From contig NC_051098.1 of assembly GCF_901709675.1 (NCBI RefSeq), positions 11,500,918 to 11,564,917 of the forward strand: a stretch of 64,000 bases of DNA, read 5' to 3'. Below the pieces are notes generated by a model. The model was not told the origin of the DNA, searched no databases, and was given only the letters and a program-made list of their open reading frames with translations. A program made the position numbers and the translations under genes. This document shows, in pieces, positions 29,222-40,147 of the stretch (positions are counted from its first letter, which is position 1; the number at the start of each line of letters is the position of its first letter). Source of the DNA: Syngnathus acus (Eukaryota; Chordata; Actinopteri; Syngnathiformes; Syngnathidae).

Positions 29222-32200
29222 CAAGTTTGTGCCAACTTTTGAACTCGAGTCTGCTCTCGCTCGGACGCAATATGCAGAGGAGGAGGGGCCATAAATAGAA
29301 AGTCAAATATATCGTGCCTCCTTTTGCGAAATGTGGCTCGCCAAGCTTCACCTTTAGCTGATTGACACTTTGATTTTATTGAAATTTCGATCGACAAAAA
29401 AAAAAAAAAAGACCCATTCTCAATCAGTTTAATTATTTTTAAAAGAAAAAAAAAATAATCAAAGGTTCCGTTTTACACCAAAGTGCAATTTGTCGAAGGA
29501 ACAAGAAATCCGTTTGAATTAGTTGATATTTTCTCTGGTGTGATCAGCTGTTCTTGTGCACATTTGGCCTGTGTGAATGTGCCCTGATGCCTTCAGAGCC
29601 ATGGTGACTTGACCTCGCTAAAGGTACAAACCTGCTGACCTGAGAGCGACTCAAATGAGGAAAACAAAAAAATACTATTCGTCACGCCCATGCGCTTGAT
29701 TTGACCATGGGAGCGTTGTGTTCTTAACTGGCTGGAGCCTCTTGAAAGAGAGGGGGGAAAAAAAAAGGCAGCTTGAGATTCTGGTGGACTGACAACCACG
29801 GGCCCCCGAGACTCTACTGACGTGCTTTAGTAGACTTATTTATCTTTTCATTTTTTTTTTTTTTTTTTTTAGATTTTTCTATTTCGTTGAGGCAATCCCT
29901 GGAGAGCAGTGGATTTTCTAGAAAGCGCGCCGTCGTTCTTATCTCGTCTCTCGTTTTTGATGATTCTGTTTGGACTCATCCTTCCAAATGACAGCAGCAA
30001 AGAGAACCAAACACAAACATGGCGCCCTTGAATTGATATTTTCACACCGCCTCTTGTGATAACCATTGTTGTTATTATTACGGAGATGTTCTTACGTGTT
30101 TTAAAGTCTTGTCTCTTTTCTGTCTTTTTTTTTATTGGAAAAAGGCAAATGTCACGATTTTAAAAAAAATGTAAATAATGTATATTTTTCTACAGCAGCA
30201 ACAAAAAAAAAGACTTAAAAAGCACTCACTAGTGAATAGCACTTAATGATGGTATTTATATTTTTTTAAAAAGTCATATTTATTTTATTGCCATTTTTTG
30301 TAGGAAATAGAGGTTTACAAACACTAAAGCGCTCTCTATGTTTTGTACTCCGCTGCCTTTGTAAATTATTATTTTTTTTTTTTAATTATCATTTTGTAGG
30401 TCTGAATGTTTTATTTGATTCCAAAGACTGACGTTGGCTCGGTCCGCTCGGCTTCAGTCCACCAGGAGCTCGCCACCCGGGCCTTATGGTCAAAGCTAAT
30501 TTCTTTTTTTCTTGTCGTCATCATCGTCGTTATAATTGGGAGCTGGCGGTGTGGCTCATGTGAACTACTATTATTATGCACTTGGGAGAGTTTAGATGGT
30601 TGATCCTCATCTGATATCTCCTCTCTCCAGCCTTATTGTCTCCTCACCACATCACAAACACGCAGAGAAGAGAAGTCATATCAATAAGTACACATCAAAA
30701 AAGCAGACAAAGGTTAGTCAAGATATCAAGTTGTTTTTTTTAAATAGTGAGGTGCCTTTATTTTGATGCTCCACATAGCCAGTGAGTGCAAAGGATGTTT
30801 AGAACTGCACTGAAAAGTTAAGAAAAAGTTCTAAGAAAGTCATTACCTCAAAAATATGGATTTTTTGTTATATTATTATTGTTATATTATGCCTTTATCT
30901 TAATATATGTCTTTATTCTCAAAATATTATAATTTTAATCTCGAAAATTTACAATTCTCTATCAAATCTGACGTGTTTTCCGCAACTGCACCACTTTGAT
31001 GTATTACAACTGCAAAATTTTATCTAAAATATTTTTTTTAAATGAAACATTCTGATTTGTATCTTAAAAAGAAAAATGGATACCTCTGTTTTTCTTGAGT
31101 ATTTTGTAAGTCATAACTGAAAATTTTTGGAAAGCAACAAAAAACACTAAATTACTTTTTTTTTTAATACTGACATTGTGACCATAAATTTAAAACTATT
31201 TTTAATTGTGCTTTGAGGCTAACGATAACAGTAAAAACTACCATTGGGCTTGCAGGAAATTGTATTTTTTTTTCTTGTTTTCCCAAAAACGACTGACAAT
31301 ACATTAGTCTTGGAAAATGACTTTCCTTTTTCATTCTTTTCAGTGCGGGCACTAATACTCCAGTGCATAAAAGCACCACTGTGTCATGTAACCAGAGCTC
31401 AACCGTGTTAGGACTTCCATAAAAACATCCATTTGTTTTTTTCTTTTCCTGCCGTTCATGCTGACATCATTCGCAGTGACTCCCACGCTGCCTCCCCCCT
31501 CCCCTGGTGAAAAACACCCACACTTGATCCTATGTCATGGGGGGGGGGGGCAGAGAGGTCCCAGAGCGGTGAGGCTCTTACCAAGTGCACTTGACTGTCA
31601 GTGGGCACCAAAGTGAAGTGGGCCTAAACCGCTACCCTGACGGTGAGGGTACATACACAAGCCCCCTCCTACTTGCCACCTGGGGGGGAGGGGCGACTGG
31701 CTGGGTTGTGCTGCTACAATGAATGTAAACTCAATTCTTCCACGTTCCTTGCTTTGCGAGCGTGGATGTTCTTTTCCGTCGCCGTGCCGACAGATCCGAT
31801 GGCTTCACGCGTGAGCATCGGCGCAAACGTGTCTGCCGATCTCAAGGGCTCCGTCTAGAAATTCTAAACTTTCGGTGAAAGGCCTCTTGGACTTCATTTC
31901 CTCTTAGCGGCAGGGGTCACATCAGTGGCCCCGCCCCCTCTCCGTCTGTAATTATAGTATAAATACATGACAATATTATACAGACACATGCATAGTCTTG
32001 TACGTTAGTATCTATAAAATATATGGAATGGACAGACAAACTTAGTTACAGTAGCAAAAACAGCCGATTTATACTAGCAATGTTTCAATGTACTCTATAA
32101 TGGTTTTGTGTTACAGTACTATCAGATGAAACTAACGTGCATCATTTCTTTTTTCGTATAATGGATATCCAGTACCAGTTTTTGCGGTGCCTGTGATCGC

Positions 32201-32850
32201 ACCTCAGACCACGAAAGGGGCGGTGCCGTTTTTTTTTTTTCTTTTCATTCTTTGTTTTCTCGCAAAGGAGCAGTTTTATGTGATGTGTAAGTGTATTCAT
32301 GTGCTTGTGAATTTCTTGAGGTCATTTCTTTTTATTCCCCCTTCTCCTTCTTTCATTGTATGTTAAAACAGGGACTTTTACTTGATGTGGTAATAATTTA
32401 AAAATTTGATTTTTTTTTTCGATATCCCACCAAAATGGCGGTTTTTAAGTCCTCTGAAGCTTTGGTTGTACTTATGTACTGGTTTTTTTTTTTTTAAATA
32501 GAGTCATAATGCTGAATGTTTAATTTATTTATTTTGTGCAACATCCACAAAGGAGTTGTTACTTGGAATTTTCAGAGGTCGAACAAGTCGGGGTTGTGTG
32601 TTTGTGTGCGCGTATGTGTGTGAGCGAGATGAGATTGTTTCTGGTGAAAACTCATCAGCCTTGGATGGAATGTGGATTCGCCGTGGGAGCGGATGTAAAA
32701 AATTTGTGTGTGTGTGGGGGGGGGGCAGAAAACTTGAACAGGCTCTGTCTTTAAACGCCTTCAATAAGTGTTATTGTCTTATCGATAATCCGCCTGTCAC
32801 CACCATCATCATCGTAATAAACCGTATTCATGACAGTGTTCTCTCCCAGC
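29222..32850 (+). other. kmt2a: kmt2a 3' UTR (approximate end)
   Basis: No coding signal follows the stop for over 3.5 kb. The stretch is T/A-rich with many poly-T and poly-A runs, as expected of a long 3' UTR; mammalian KMT2A also has one of several kilobases. The first good AATAAA hexamers are at 32816 and 32882, so the message probably ends near 32.84 or 32.91 kb. The short ORFs within it show no recognised homology. Confidence 0.6.
32816..32821 (+). terminator. kmt2a: Candidate poly(A) signal for kmt2a
   Basis: Canonical AATAAA followed within 20-30 nt by a GT/T-containing stretch (GACAGTGTTCTCT). It is the first well-formed signal in the 3' UTR. Confidence 0.45.
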
Positions 32851-32881
32851 AATGAAGGAAAACCACCACAGTGAAAAAGAA

Positions 32882-32887
32882 AATAAA
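32882..32887 (+). terminator. kmt2a: Second candidate poly(A) signal for kmt2a
   Basis: AATAAA in an A-rich context, 66 nt after the first. The downstream GTTGTACATAATGTGT may act as a GU-rich element. Confidence 0.4.
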
Positions 32888-33539
32888 CCACAAAACTATA
32901 CTCGGTTGAATGTATAATGAGGAAACAAAGTTGTACATAATGTGTAAAAAGAAAAGTTTCTAATCATGTTTATTTTCTATGCACTTTTTTTATTTAAGTG
33001 ATAGTTTAAATAATAAACATGTCTCCTTTAGTCCATTTTTGTCTTATCGTGTGAGAAGACTAATAACATGGCACAACATATTTTATTTAGTCCAACTTTT
33101 CAATTCATTTCATTTTATTCTCACTCATCATAACGTGTTAAAAATGTTGCATTTCAGCCTTCATAAGCATTTTCTGCAGTAACGGCAGATTTTCTATTTT
33201 TTTTTTAAATAAAAACCTGGTCATTTAAAAAACAAAACAAAAGCCTTACTATACATGGGCATTTAAAAAATGCCTAAAAAAATAAGAGACAATTATTTTT
33301 TTAAAATACAGATTTTATTTTTCTACAATTTTTTTCTTTAAAACCCAACTTCAAAAATCTTAGCCCCAATTTCAAAACCACATTTGACAACTTAATCCTT
33401 TCTTGAAACTCACACAGGCTCACATTTTTGTGAGCACAGCTGCCGCTTTTGTTCCAGACAATATAACGTTACATAATCCTCCCTTCAGATCTCTCCTTCC
33501 ATCTGCATTAATATGTCACACCAAAATATGTTCACTTGT

Positions 33540-33632
33540 ACTCCCCCTCCCTCTCTCTCTTGCTCTCTCTTCCCCCCTCCCTCCCTCCCTCCCTCCCTCG
33601 CTGTCTCTCTCTCGTTCTCACTCTCTGTCCTC
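33540..33632 (+). repeat. Pyrimidine (CTCC/CT)n tract
   Basis: A long CT/CCCT tract directly upstream of the possible c1qtnf5 5' exon. It may be part of its promoter or simply a microsatellite. Confidence 0.8.
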
Positions 33633-33691
33633 CACCCAAAACAGCAAACACCCAAACCACCGCCTAATTGGATTTCATGATCATTTCCTTT

Positions 33692-33724
33692 CAGCTCGCA
33701 GAGGCCAGCAGCTGGCTGACATCG
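33692..33724 (+). other. c1qtnf5: Possible 5' non-coding exon of c1qtnf5
   Basis: The sequence ends in ATCG before a consensus donor GTAAGT at 33725, and it is preceded by TTTCCTTTCAG, so it could be an internal exon of about 33 nt or the end of a longer first exon. It lies 1.6 kb upstream of the c1qtnf5 coding exon, whose own acceptor TGTGCAG at 35296 demands an upstream exon. Assignment is inferred from position and splice signals only. Confidence 0.4.
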
Positions 33725-34784
33725 GTAAGTTGACTTTTGAGGCGTAAATGTATTGCAAGATGCTTTTTGTTGAGTTTGATAGAAGAAGAGCACACACAGA
33801 AAAGCTAAGTCACATAAGATTTAATAAAGTTTTTTACTTGACGAGAAGAATTGTGGGAAGAGCCAAGTGTTGCGTGCTAGTACAGAAACTCAAGAATCCC
33901 AAATGTTCGATTTTGTGAAAAAGTACCTTTGAATTTGGCCTCATTACACTTATTGTAATCTGTTGTTTGCCACAGTTTGCTTCATTAGTGACAATCAATT
34001 TACAATTTGTCATACTTTAAAAATTGAAAGTTGTTTTTATGAAATTTACTAGCGCATTTATGGAATATAAATTAAGTGCAAAATCCACCTTTCTTTTTTT
34101 TTTTCACCCATCCATTTTGCTACTTACTTACAAATGACATCACGGTTGCTTAGGGTCAGTCAACGACCAATCACGGCTTAGCTTTCAAAAGAGATATATT
34201 TTCCTCCTGAGGGCTTTCATACACCTATGAATGTCTTCAACATTCCTCTCCATCTTCACAGCTTCTTTTTATGGTTAAGCCATAAAAGTCAGCAATGCTG
34301 CTAGCTGTGCTTCTTCCTGTCCACCTCATGCATGCTTCCCATACTGGCTGATGTGTTTCATTAACCGCAGCTCGACAGGACCCGCCCTCCTCCAAAAACC
34401 ACCAAGCGTCAACAAAAAGTAACATTGCTAAAGTTGAGATTCACAATAAACTTTTAACACTTGGAAAGTGACTTATTTCTGAGTCAACTGTCTGGTATTC
34501 AGCTTTCATTACAAACATCTGTTAAGAAGCCAGTGTTGTCCTATCGTGATTTCAGTCAGCAAGTCTTGAGTAATGTAAAGTAATTTAAAAGGCATTTGCT
34601 TGCTTCCCACTGGGGCTTTTTTCAGCCACTTCCCGAGATGGAGTGTGAGCCCTGGAATTAGTCCAAATTTCAGATGTGACTTCTGTCATATTTGTTTCAT
34701 TAATTTAGTCCCTAAAATGTACTTTCTCAGTCATTTATCCCAAAATACAGGTTTAATAATGTCAACTATATTAGAAAATCAGCG

Positions 34785-34963
34785 GTGCCATGCTCGGGAA
34801 TCATTTGGTGATCTAACACCTCATTCCAACCCCTTACACTGAGTGCCAAGCAGGGAAGTAATGGGTCCCATTTTTATAGTCTTTGGTATGACCCGGCCGG
34901 GGTTTTAACCCACAACCTTCCAGTCTCAGGGAGGACACTCGACCACTAGGCTACTGAGCTGGT
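34785..34963 (-). mobile_element. tRNA-derived SINE-like element
   Basis: Read on the minus strand, the end near 34960 has a Pol III A-box-like TAGCCTAGTGG, followed by a B-box-like GGGTTAAAACCCC (one mutation from GGTTCAAAnCC) near 34905. Next comes the tail GGCCGGGTCATACCAAAG, which I recognise as common in teleost genomes. Boundaries are approximate and no flanking duplication was established. Confidence 0.65.
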
Positions 34964-35107
34964 AAATTTAATATCTCATTTCAGTTTTTGGAAATCGCAG
35001 GCTGAGTATGGGTAAAAAACCTTTGAAAACAAATTAAATTCAACTGTATTGTACTTAAATACAACAGACTGCAACGAGTTCGGGTTGCAGTCTGCCTTTT
35101 CTCTGCT

Positions 35108-35162
35108 GTCAGCTGGGATAGGCTCCGGCATCCCTCGTGACCCTGGACAGGATAAGCGATGT
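35108..35162 (+). repeat. Dispersed fish repeat fragment (LINE 3' tail type)
   Basis: AGCTGGGATAGGCTCCGGC and GACAGGATAAGCGATG belong to a very common vertebrate and teleost dispersed repeat, usually seen as a short 3' fragment. No reverse-transcriptase frame is nearby. Family assignment (L2-like) is from memory. Confidence 0.55.
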
Positions 35163-35306
35163 TGAACAAGGGGGTGTGTGCAACGGGGATTGAAGCACAT
35201 TTTGAGATTCACTGACCAAGTCGTAGGTTGCTCCTCAGACAGTTGTGCGGCTCAGTCTAAACGCTGAAATCTCAGGCTGTTTTTCTCTGTGTGCAGGTGC
35301 TCTGCA

Positions 35307-35538
35307 ATGACAACGCTCAAGTCGCTGCCTTTACCGCTCTTCCTGCTTGTTCTCCAAGTACGTCTCTCTACTCTGTTAGAGGACAACAAGATTCCTCCCA
35401 GTCTGTGTACGGGCCACCCTGGCATCCCGGGCTCTCCCGGAGTTCACGGCACCCCCGGTCTGCCTGGGAGAGATGGACGGGACGGAAGAGATTCTGCTCC
35501 GGGGGAGAAAGGAGAAAAGGGGGACATGGGAGCTTCAG
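35307..35538 (+). CDS. c1qtnf5: c1qtnf5 coding exon 1 (signal peptide, collagen start)
   Basis: Runs from the ATG to donor GTAACA and leaves in phase 1. The exon itself probably begins at 35297 after TGTGCAG. It encodes the signal peptide, cysteine 34 and the first 14 collagen triplets. Confidence 0.92.
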
Positions 35539-36659
35539 GTAACAAACTAATTTCTCTCACTTAAAACTGTATTTAAAATAAATACATACGGTGTTTATAT
35601 ATTGCTGAGATAATGGCGAGGCAAGTCCACATTTTGTTACCATGACAACCAGGGTGGCAAGTGGCATTTTCTCAGCAAGTGTCCTGGAAAAAAAAAAAAA
35701 AGCATTTTCACTTGTGGAGGCAGCACTTCATAGACATCACCTGTTGTGTCTGTAGGTATGTCTTTATGCGTTATACTGCCCCCTGGTGGCCAATGCACGT
35801 ACACAACAGAAGGTGCAACACAATTCCCCATTGAGAATTATGATGGTGCACAACCTATCCAATTTTTATGTTTTTATAGGTTACAATACAGTCAAGTGCT
35901 ACTTTTCAAAATAGTTTTTTATTTTTATCATAATGGGGGAAGCTGACTTAAGAGTGCTGGTAGGAAAATATACCAGAGGCCACTAAAAATTACCCAGTGG
36001 GCCTCAAATGGCCCAAAACCTTAGTTTGGAGACTGCGGCCCACACCAAAGTACATCACATAAGATAATTAAACAGCCAGATTTGTTTCAGTTTCAATACG
36101 CTTGTGTATTTGATAGTTCCCGCCTGCGTACCCCACAGGTGAGACGGGTGAGCAAGGCCTGACAGGAGATAAAGGTGACTCCGGAGAGCGAGGGCAGAAG
36201 GGTGAGGCGGGACAGTGCGCTGTGGCCCCCAAATCATCCTTCAGCGCCAAAATATCCGAAGGCCGCGACTTGCCGCTTCCCGCGGGCGGCGTGGTGCTCT
36301 TCGACAAGATCTTGCTCAACCAGCAGGGCGACTACAACGCTGAGACGGGCCGCTTCACCTGCAAAGTCCCCGGCGTGTACTACTTTGCCGTCCACGCCAC
36401 CGTGTACCGCACCAGTTTGCAGTTTGACCTCATGAAAAACGGACACACCGTCGCCTCCTATTTCCAGTTTTTCGGCAACTGGCCCAAACCGGCGGCGTTG
36501 TCGGGCGGGTCCCTTGTCCACCTGGTTCCCGGGGACCAGGTGTGGATCCAGATGTCTCTGGGGGAATACAATGGATTCTACTCCAGCACCAAGACAGACA
36601 GCACTTTCAGCGGCTTCCTGGTGTACTCAGACTGGAAAAACTCTGCGGTGTTTGCATGA
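35307..36659 (+). CDS. c1qtnf5: c1qtnf5, complement C1q/TNF-related protein 5
   Basis: Secreted short-chain collagen/C1q protein of extracellular matrix, in mammals strongly expressed by retinal pigment epithelium. The CDS joins 35307-35538 and 36139-36659: 250 codons plus stop, against 243 aa in human. Residues 4-17 are a Leu-rich signal peptide. [11 protein letters not shown] is a mature N-terminus close to human. Residues 36-104 are about 23 Gly-X-Y triplets. The C1q domain follows with [33 protein letters not shown] and a C-terminal [13 protein letters not shown]. The start ATG follows a spliced 5' leader. Odd point: one collagen triplet begins with Ser63 rather than Gly. It lies tail-to-tail with rnf26, as in human. 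No mfrp exons were found upstream, although in mammals the two genes share a transcript. Confidence 0.94.
35539..36138 (+). other. c1qtnf5: c1qtnf5 intron
   Basis: A 600-nt GT-AG intron. It carries the CTCF-like site at 35777 and near 36000-36045 a fragment (GGGCCTCAAATGGCCC, GGAGACTGCGGCCCAC) resembling hAT-type repeat ends. Confidence 0.85.
35777..35792 (-). promoter_or_regulatory. CTCF-like motif
   Basis: On the minus strand TGGCCACCAGGGGGCA, an essentially perfect CTCF core. It lies in the c1qtnf5 intron and could insulate kmt2a from the downstream block. Function is inferred from the motif only. Confidence 0.5.
36139..36659 (+). CDS. c1qtnf5: c1qtnf5 coding exon 2 (collagen end, C1q domain)
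   Basis: Acceptor CCCCACAG, phase 1. It encodes the remaining collagen triplets and the complete C1q globular head, ending VFA before TGA. An intron within the collagen region is compatible with the family. Confidence 0.95.
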
Positions 36660-39179
36660 GCGGTCATACCTTGCATAGGGAAAGTAACCACACGATGGCC
36701 CATTTAAGGTTTTCCTAATAAGGGATATTTGGGACGAGACGTCAATACGTTTTTGTTTTGTAATGACATTCACAACGGGCACATACTAAACTGCATGACT
36801 TGACTGCTTTTTCAGCATCTGCATTTCTACAGTGGAATCTCTTCAGGGGTGTCAAACTCTGGCCCGCGGGCAAATATTGGCCTGCAATGTAATTATATTC
36901 GGCCCGCGAACACAAATTCTGCATCGACTGTGTCAATACTAAAATTGCCAATTGTCTTCAATTGTCTGCTAGCAATTTTTATTACCATTCATCTTTTTAA
37001 AAAATTTAACAGTTTCTACTAGTCTCTGATTTCAAAACTACTAGTTTGTCGTGTACCCTGTATTGTATATAATATAAGACATTTATACATTTATTTGGGT
37101 TGACGGTCATAATGGCCCTCTGAAGGAAACTGACTCAATACGGCCCGCGACAAAAATGAGTTTGACACCCCTGTCTTAGATGTATAATTTGACACTGAAC
37201 GCCTATCGATACGAGTGCACAGATACCAAAGCTCTGCATCTCTCCGATAAAAGACGATTGGATACGTTTGTCGATGCACAATGAGTGATACGATTCAAGG
37301 ACGACAGTTGATCGCATTACACTCGTATTATTGACATGGCTCCTTCCGCATTTAACGTGATCCGACTCTAATTCTGACATCAAGCTTTTAGAAAGATCCA
37401 AATGAAACACAATATTCACGTCAGTGATTCCATGACAGGGACTGACATAATCAATCATAGATGTGGGGAAGAAAAATTGTAGGAGCATGGAGATGATGAA
37501 GTAACAGTTCCAAAAGCATGTGGCACTTCCATCACTCCAATCCAGCGCTCCACTGAGTGCAAACCTGACCAAAGTAAACACATTCCACTGGAGTCTTCGC
37601 AGCCTAATGATTTCCCCAAACGCGGCAACATTGTGAGCTGGATGATGTAAGTCACGATGATGTCTTTTCTGAGTCTCCACCTTTGTGACAAGATTTTTTG
37701 GGAGGCAGCATTTGTTGACTTAATGGGCGAAACACGGACAAGAGCAAACGCCATGGAAAAGGCTTTCCGAGCTTCCTCTCACTTGAGGAAATGTGATTTA
37801 AGATGCCTGCACACATAATTGAGCTCAAAATAGTCCCACAAAAACCCCCCACCCCCTTTTTTTTTAGGGTGAAGGGAGAAAAGAGGGGAGACTGGCACTA
37901 GCCACTGACTTCCATTGGTATGCATCTGCTAAAATACTCTTTTGAACTGAACCGAAGCCCCTTTTGGAAAATCTATGACATCAGTTTAGATGAATTATGA
38001 ATTACTGCAAGGGTTACTTAAATTATGGGGATATTTTCAAACATGGCTAAAACGATGGCAGCAGTCAAATTAAAATAAGTAAAACAAACCAGCAAAATAC
38101 AGTAAGAATACTAAACATAATAAATAATATAAAATATGTTGGGTCACCATGGTGATGGTCATATTGTGAAAACCAAATGCAAATGAAAAATACATGGTTG
38201 AAATAAAAAAAATAAATGAATACATTAAAATTATAATAAAATATTCATGGTAGGTGGCCAGTGTCATAAAATGAAAAAATATATATATATAAAATTGAAA
38301 AAACTCAACCTGAAAAATAAAATTTAAAAAAATAAAATTTGTAAATGAAAAAAAAAAAAAAAAAAAGTTGAGTCACCTTGGTAGCGATATACTCACAAAT
38401 TAAATAAACAATGAATAAAGAGACCAACACAACAGCTGGTATGACTTTTGTTCTGATAACTTTGTCCAGCAGGAGGCAGTCAGCCATTACACATTTGCAA
38501 GCCAACAATCAAAACAAATGAATAAAAGAAAAATGCTTTACTTTACAGACACGACAGTCACATTATAGTGGCCTCCATGAACACTATACCATATAATTAA
38601 TTCTTTTTCATTAGCGCATAACCACTTTAATCCTTAACTACCTCTACTTTTACAGTCCATCCATCCCTACCAGTTTTCAAGCCCACCCGTCATCATCCCA
38701 GTTTCATCCTCCAGAAAGGAGATGTTCTGAACACCCCCCATCCATTTGTGACATTTTCCCACAGTGTGCTGCTCAGGGCCCACTGAGGTCAGTAAGTACA
38801 AATTGAATCCCAGGAGACGCAAAACATGAAACTTCCTCCTGCTCTGTTAGTGGCATCCTCATTTGGAGCAACATGTAAACACAACAGAGGCTGTACACAG
38901 GCCAGCAGACAAAAACAACAAAAACAAAAACAAGCCTTGTTTGCAAACTACTGACTGTGTTTACTTGACATTTTAGTTCAAAAGCAACACTGACCTCTGA
39001 TGTGGTTTTCCTTGAACAGATTTTGATCGTAAATGACATTTAAAAAGATTGCACGCTGACATTAGTGAATGGATTCTTTTTTCTGCACAGATGTCTGTCT
39101 CCATTTTTAGAACCTGGGAAAGGGAATGGGGTCAGTTGTAAACGAGAGGGCTCCGGAGAAATGGTCCCATCTGAACCAG
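36660..39179. other. Intergenic region downstream of c1qtnf5
   Basis: No gene-like frame. It includes the c1qtnf5 3' UTR (no clear AATAAA; an AATAAG at 36717), an hAT-like element, an AT-rich stretch with A-tracts at 38080-38370, and CCAGCAGGAGGCAGT at 38466, which resembles a CTCF core on the plus strand. Confidence 0.7.
36844..37172. mobile_element. hAT-like non-autonomous element
   Basis: Left end CAGGGGTGTCAAACTCTGGC and right end GAGTTTGACACCCCTG form matching terminal inverted repeats, with internal GGCCCGCG motifs near both ends. This is a well-known vertebrate hAT-type terminus. There is no transposase frame in the 329 bp. The flanking 8 bp do not form a convincing target duplication, so the insertion is probably old. 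Confidence 0.75.
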
Positions 39180-39994
39180 CCTAAAGTGATTCGTTCTTTT
39201 TTTTCCTGTTCATATGACTTCAACCAGTAGGTGCCAGTAATGCCCATTGAAGCTGGTGCCACGTCGCCGTAAAACAAAACGAAGAAGAAAATGACATCAC
39301 TTCCCTTTCACCAACTGAACGGATGTGTGAGTGAATGAGTCATTAAGTGAGTGATTTGCATTTCCAGTTCATCGCGAGAACGGATCAGTGAGGGAACGAG
39401 TCAATGGGTCAATTGCCTTCCTTCCCCCCGTGCATCAACGGATCAGTCAGTGAACGTTTTGCGTCTCCCTCCTGGCGTGGATGATGTAAGCCAGAATGTC
39501 CATTTACGATTTGCCAAGGAAAGAAAGAACCACTCACTGAAACACCACTTCTTTTATGCGCGTTTTCTCCAAGCTAACGGCTAACTTTATTGCATGAAGG
39601 GATGCGCCGTTATGCAACAACGGGGAGATTATGCTTCTCTTTGGGTAATCTTGATTTGAACACTTATAGTAGTTTTCAAATGTCGTGTATGCATATATAC
39701 GCCTAAATATTGTTATCCAATACATCTACTGCAATTTCACATTGGATTTCTGGTTTGAAATTTACTTTTAATATTATTTTTAATAAACATTTATGTTAAA
39801 ACTTGTCTGGTGTTTCATTCCTTGTTTTTATATTCGCCAATTAAAACATAAAAATCAGACATTTGGTTAACTGCTTTATACGACAATATGTGTAGGTACA
39901 CCTCATGGACACTTTAATAGTTACACTACACGAGGTAAAAAAAAAAGAAGGGTTAATTGCACAACAAAAGCACATCTAGGCATATTCTTGCACA

Positions 39995-40062
39995 TGGGAT
40001 CGAACCAAGTTCTTACCGAGCATGAACCCAAGTCACTAACCACTCTGCTATTTCGACCGTCA
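39995..40062 (-). repeat. tRNA-like Pol III promoter fragment
   Basis: On the minus strand it has an A-box-like TAGCAGAGTGG and a B-box GGTTCGATCCC with tRNA-like spacing. Cloverleaf stems are imperfect, so this is probably a SINE head or tRNA pseudogene inside the foldback structure rather than a functional tRNA. Confidence 0.45.
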
Positions 40063-40147
40063 GTTAACAACAGTTAGCACTGTTTTGTACTAGTGATGTG
40101 CATTCCAGTTCTCAAGTGAACTGAATCTTTAGAATCGGTTGTGTGCA

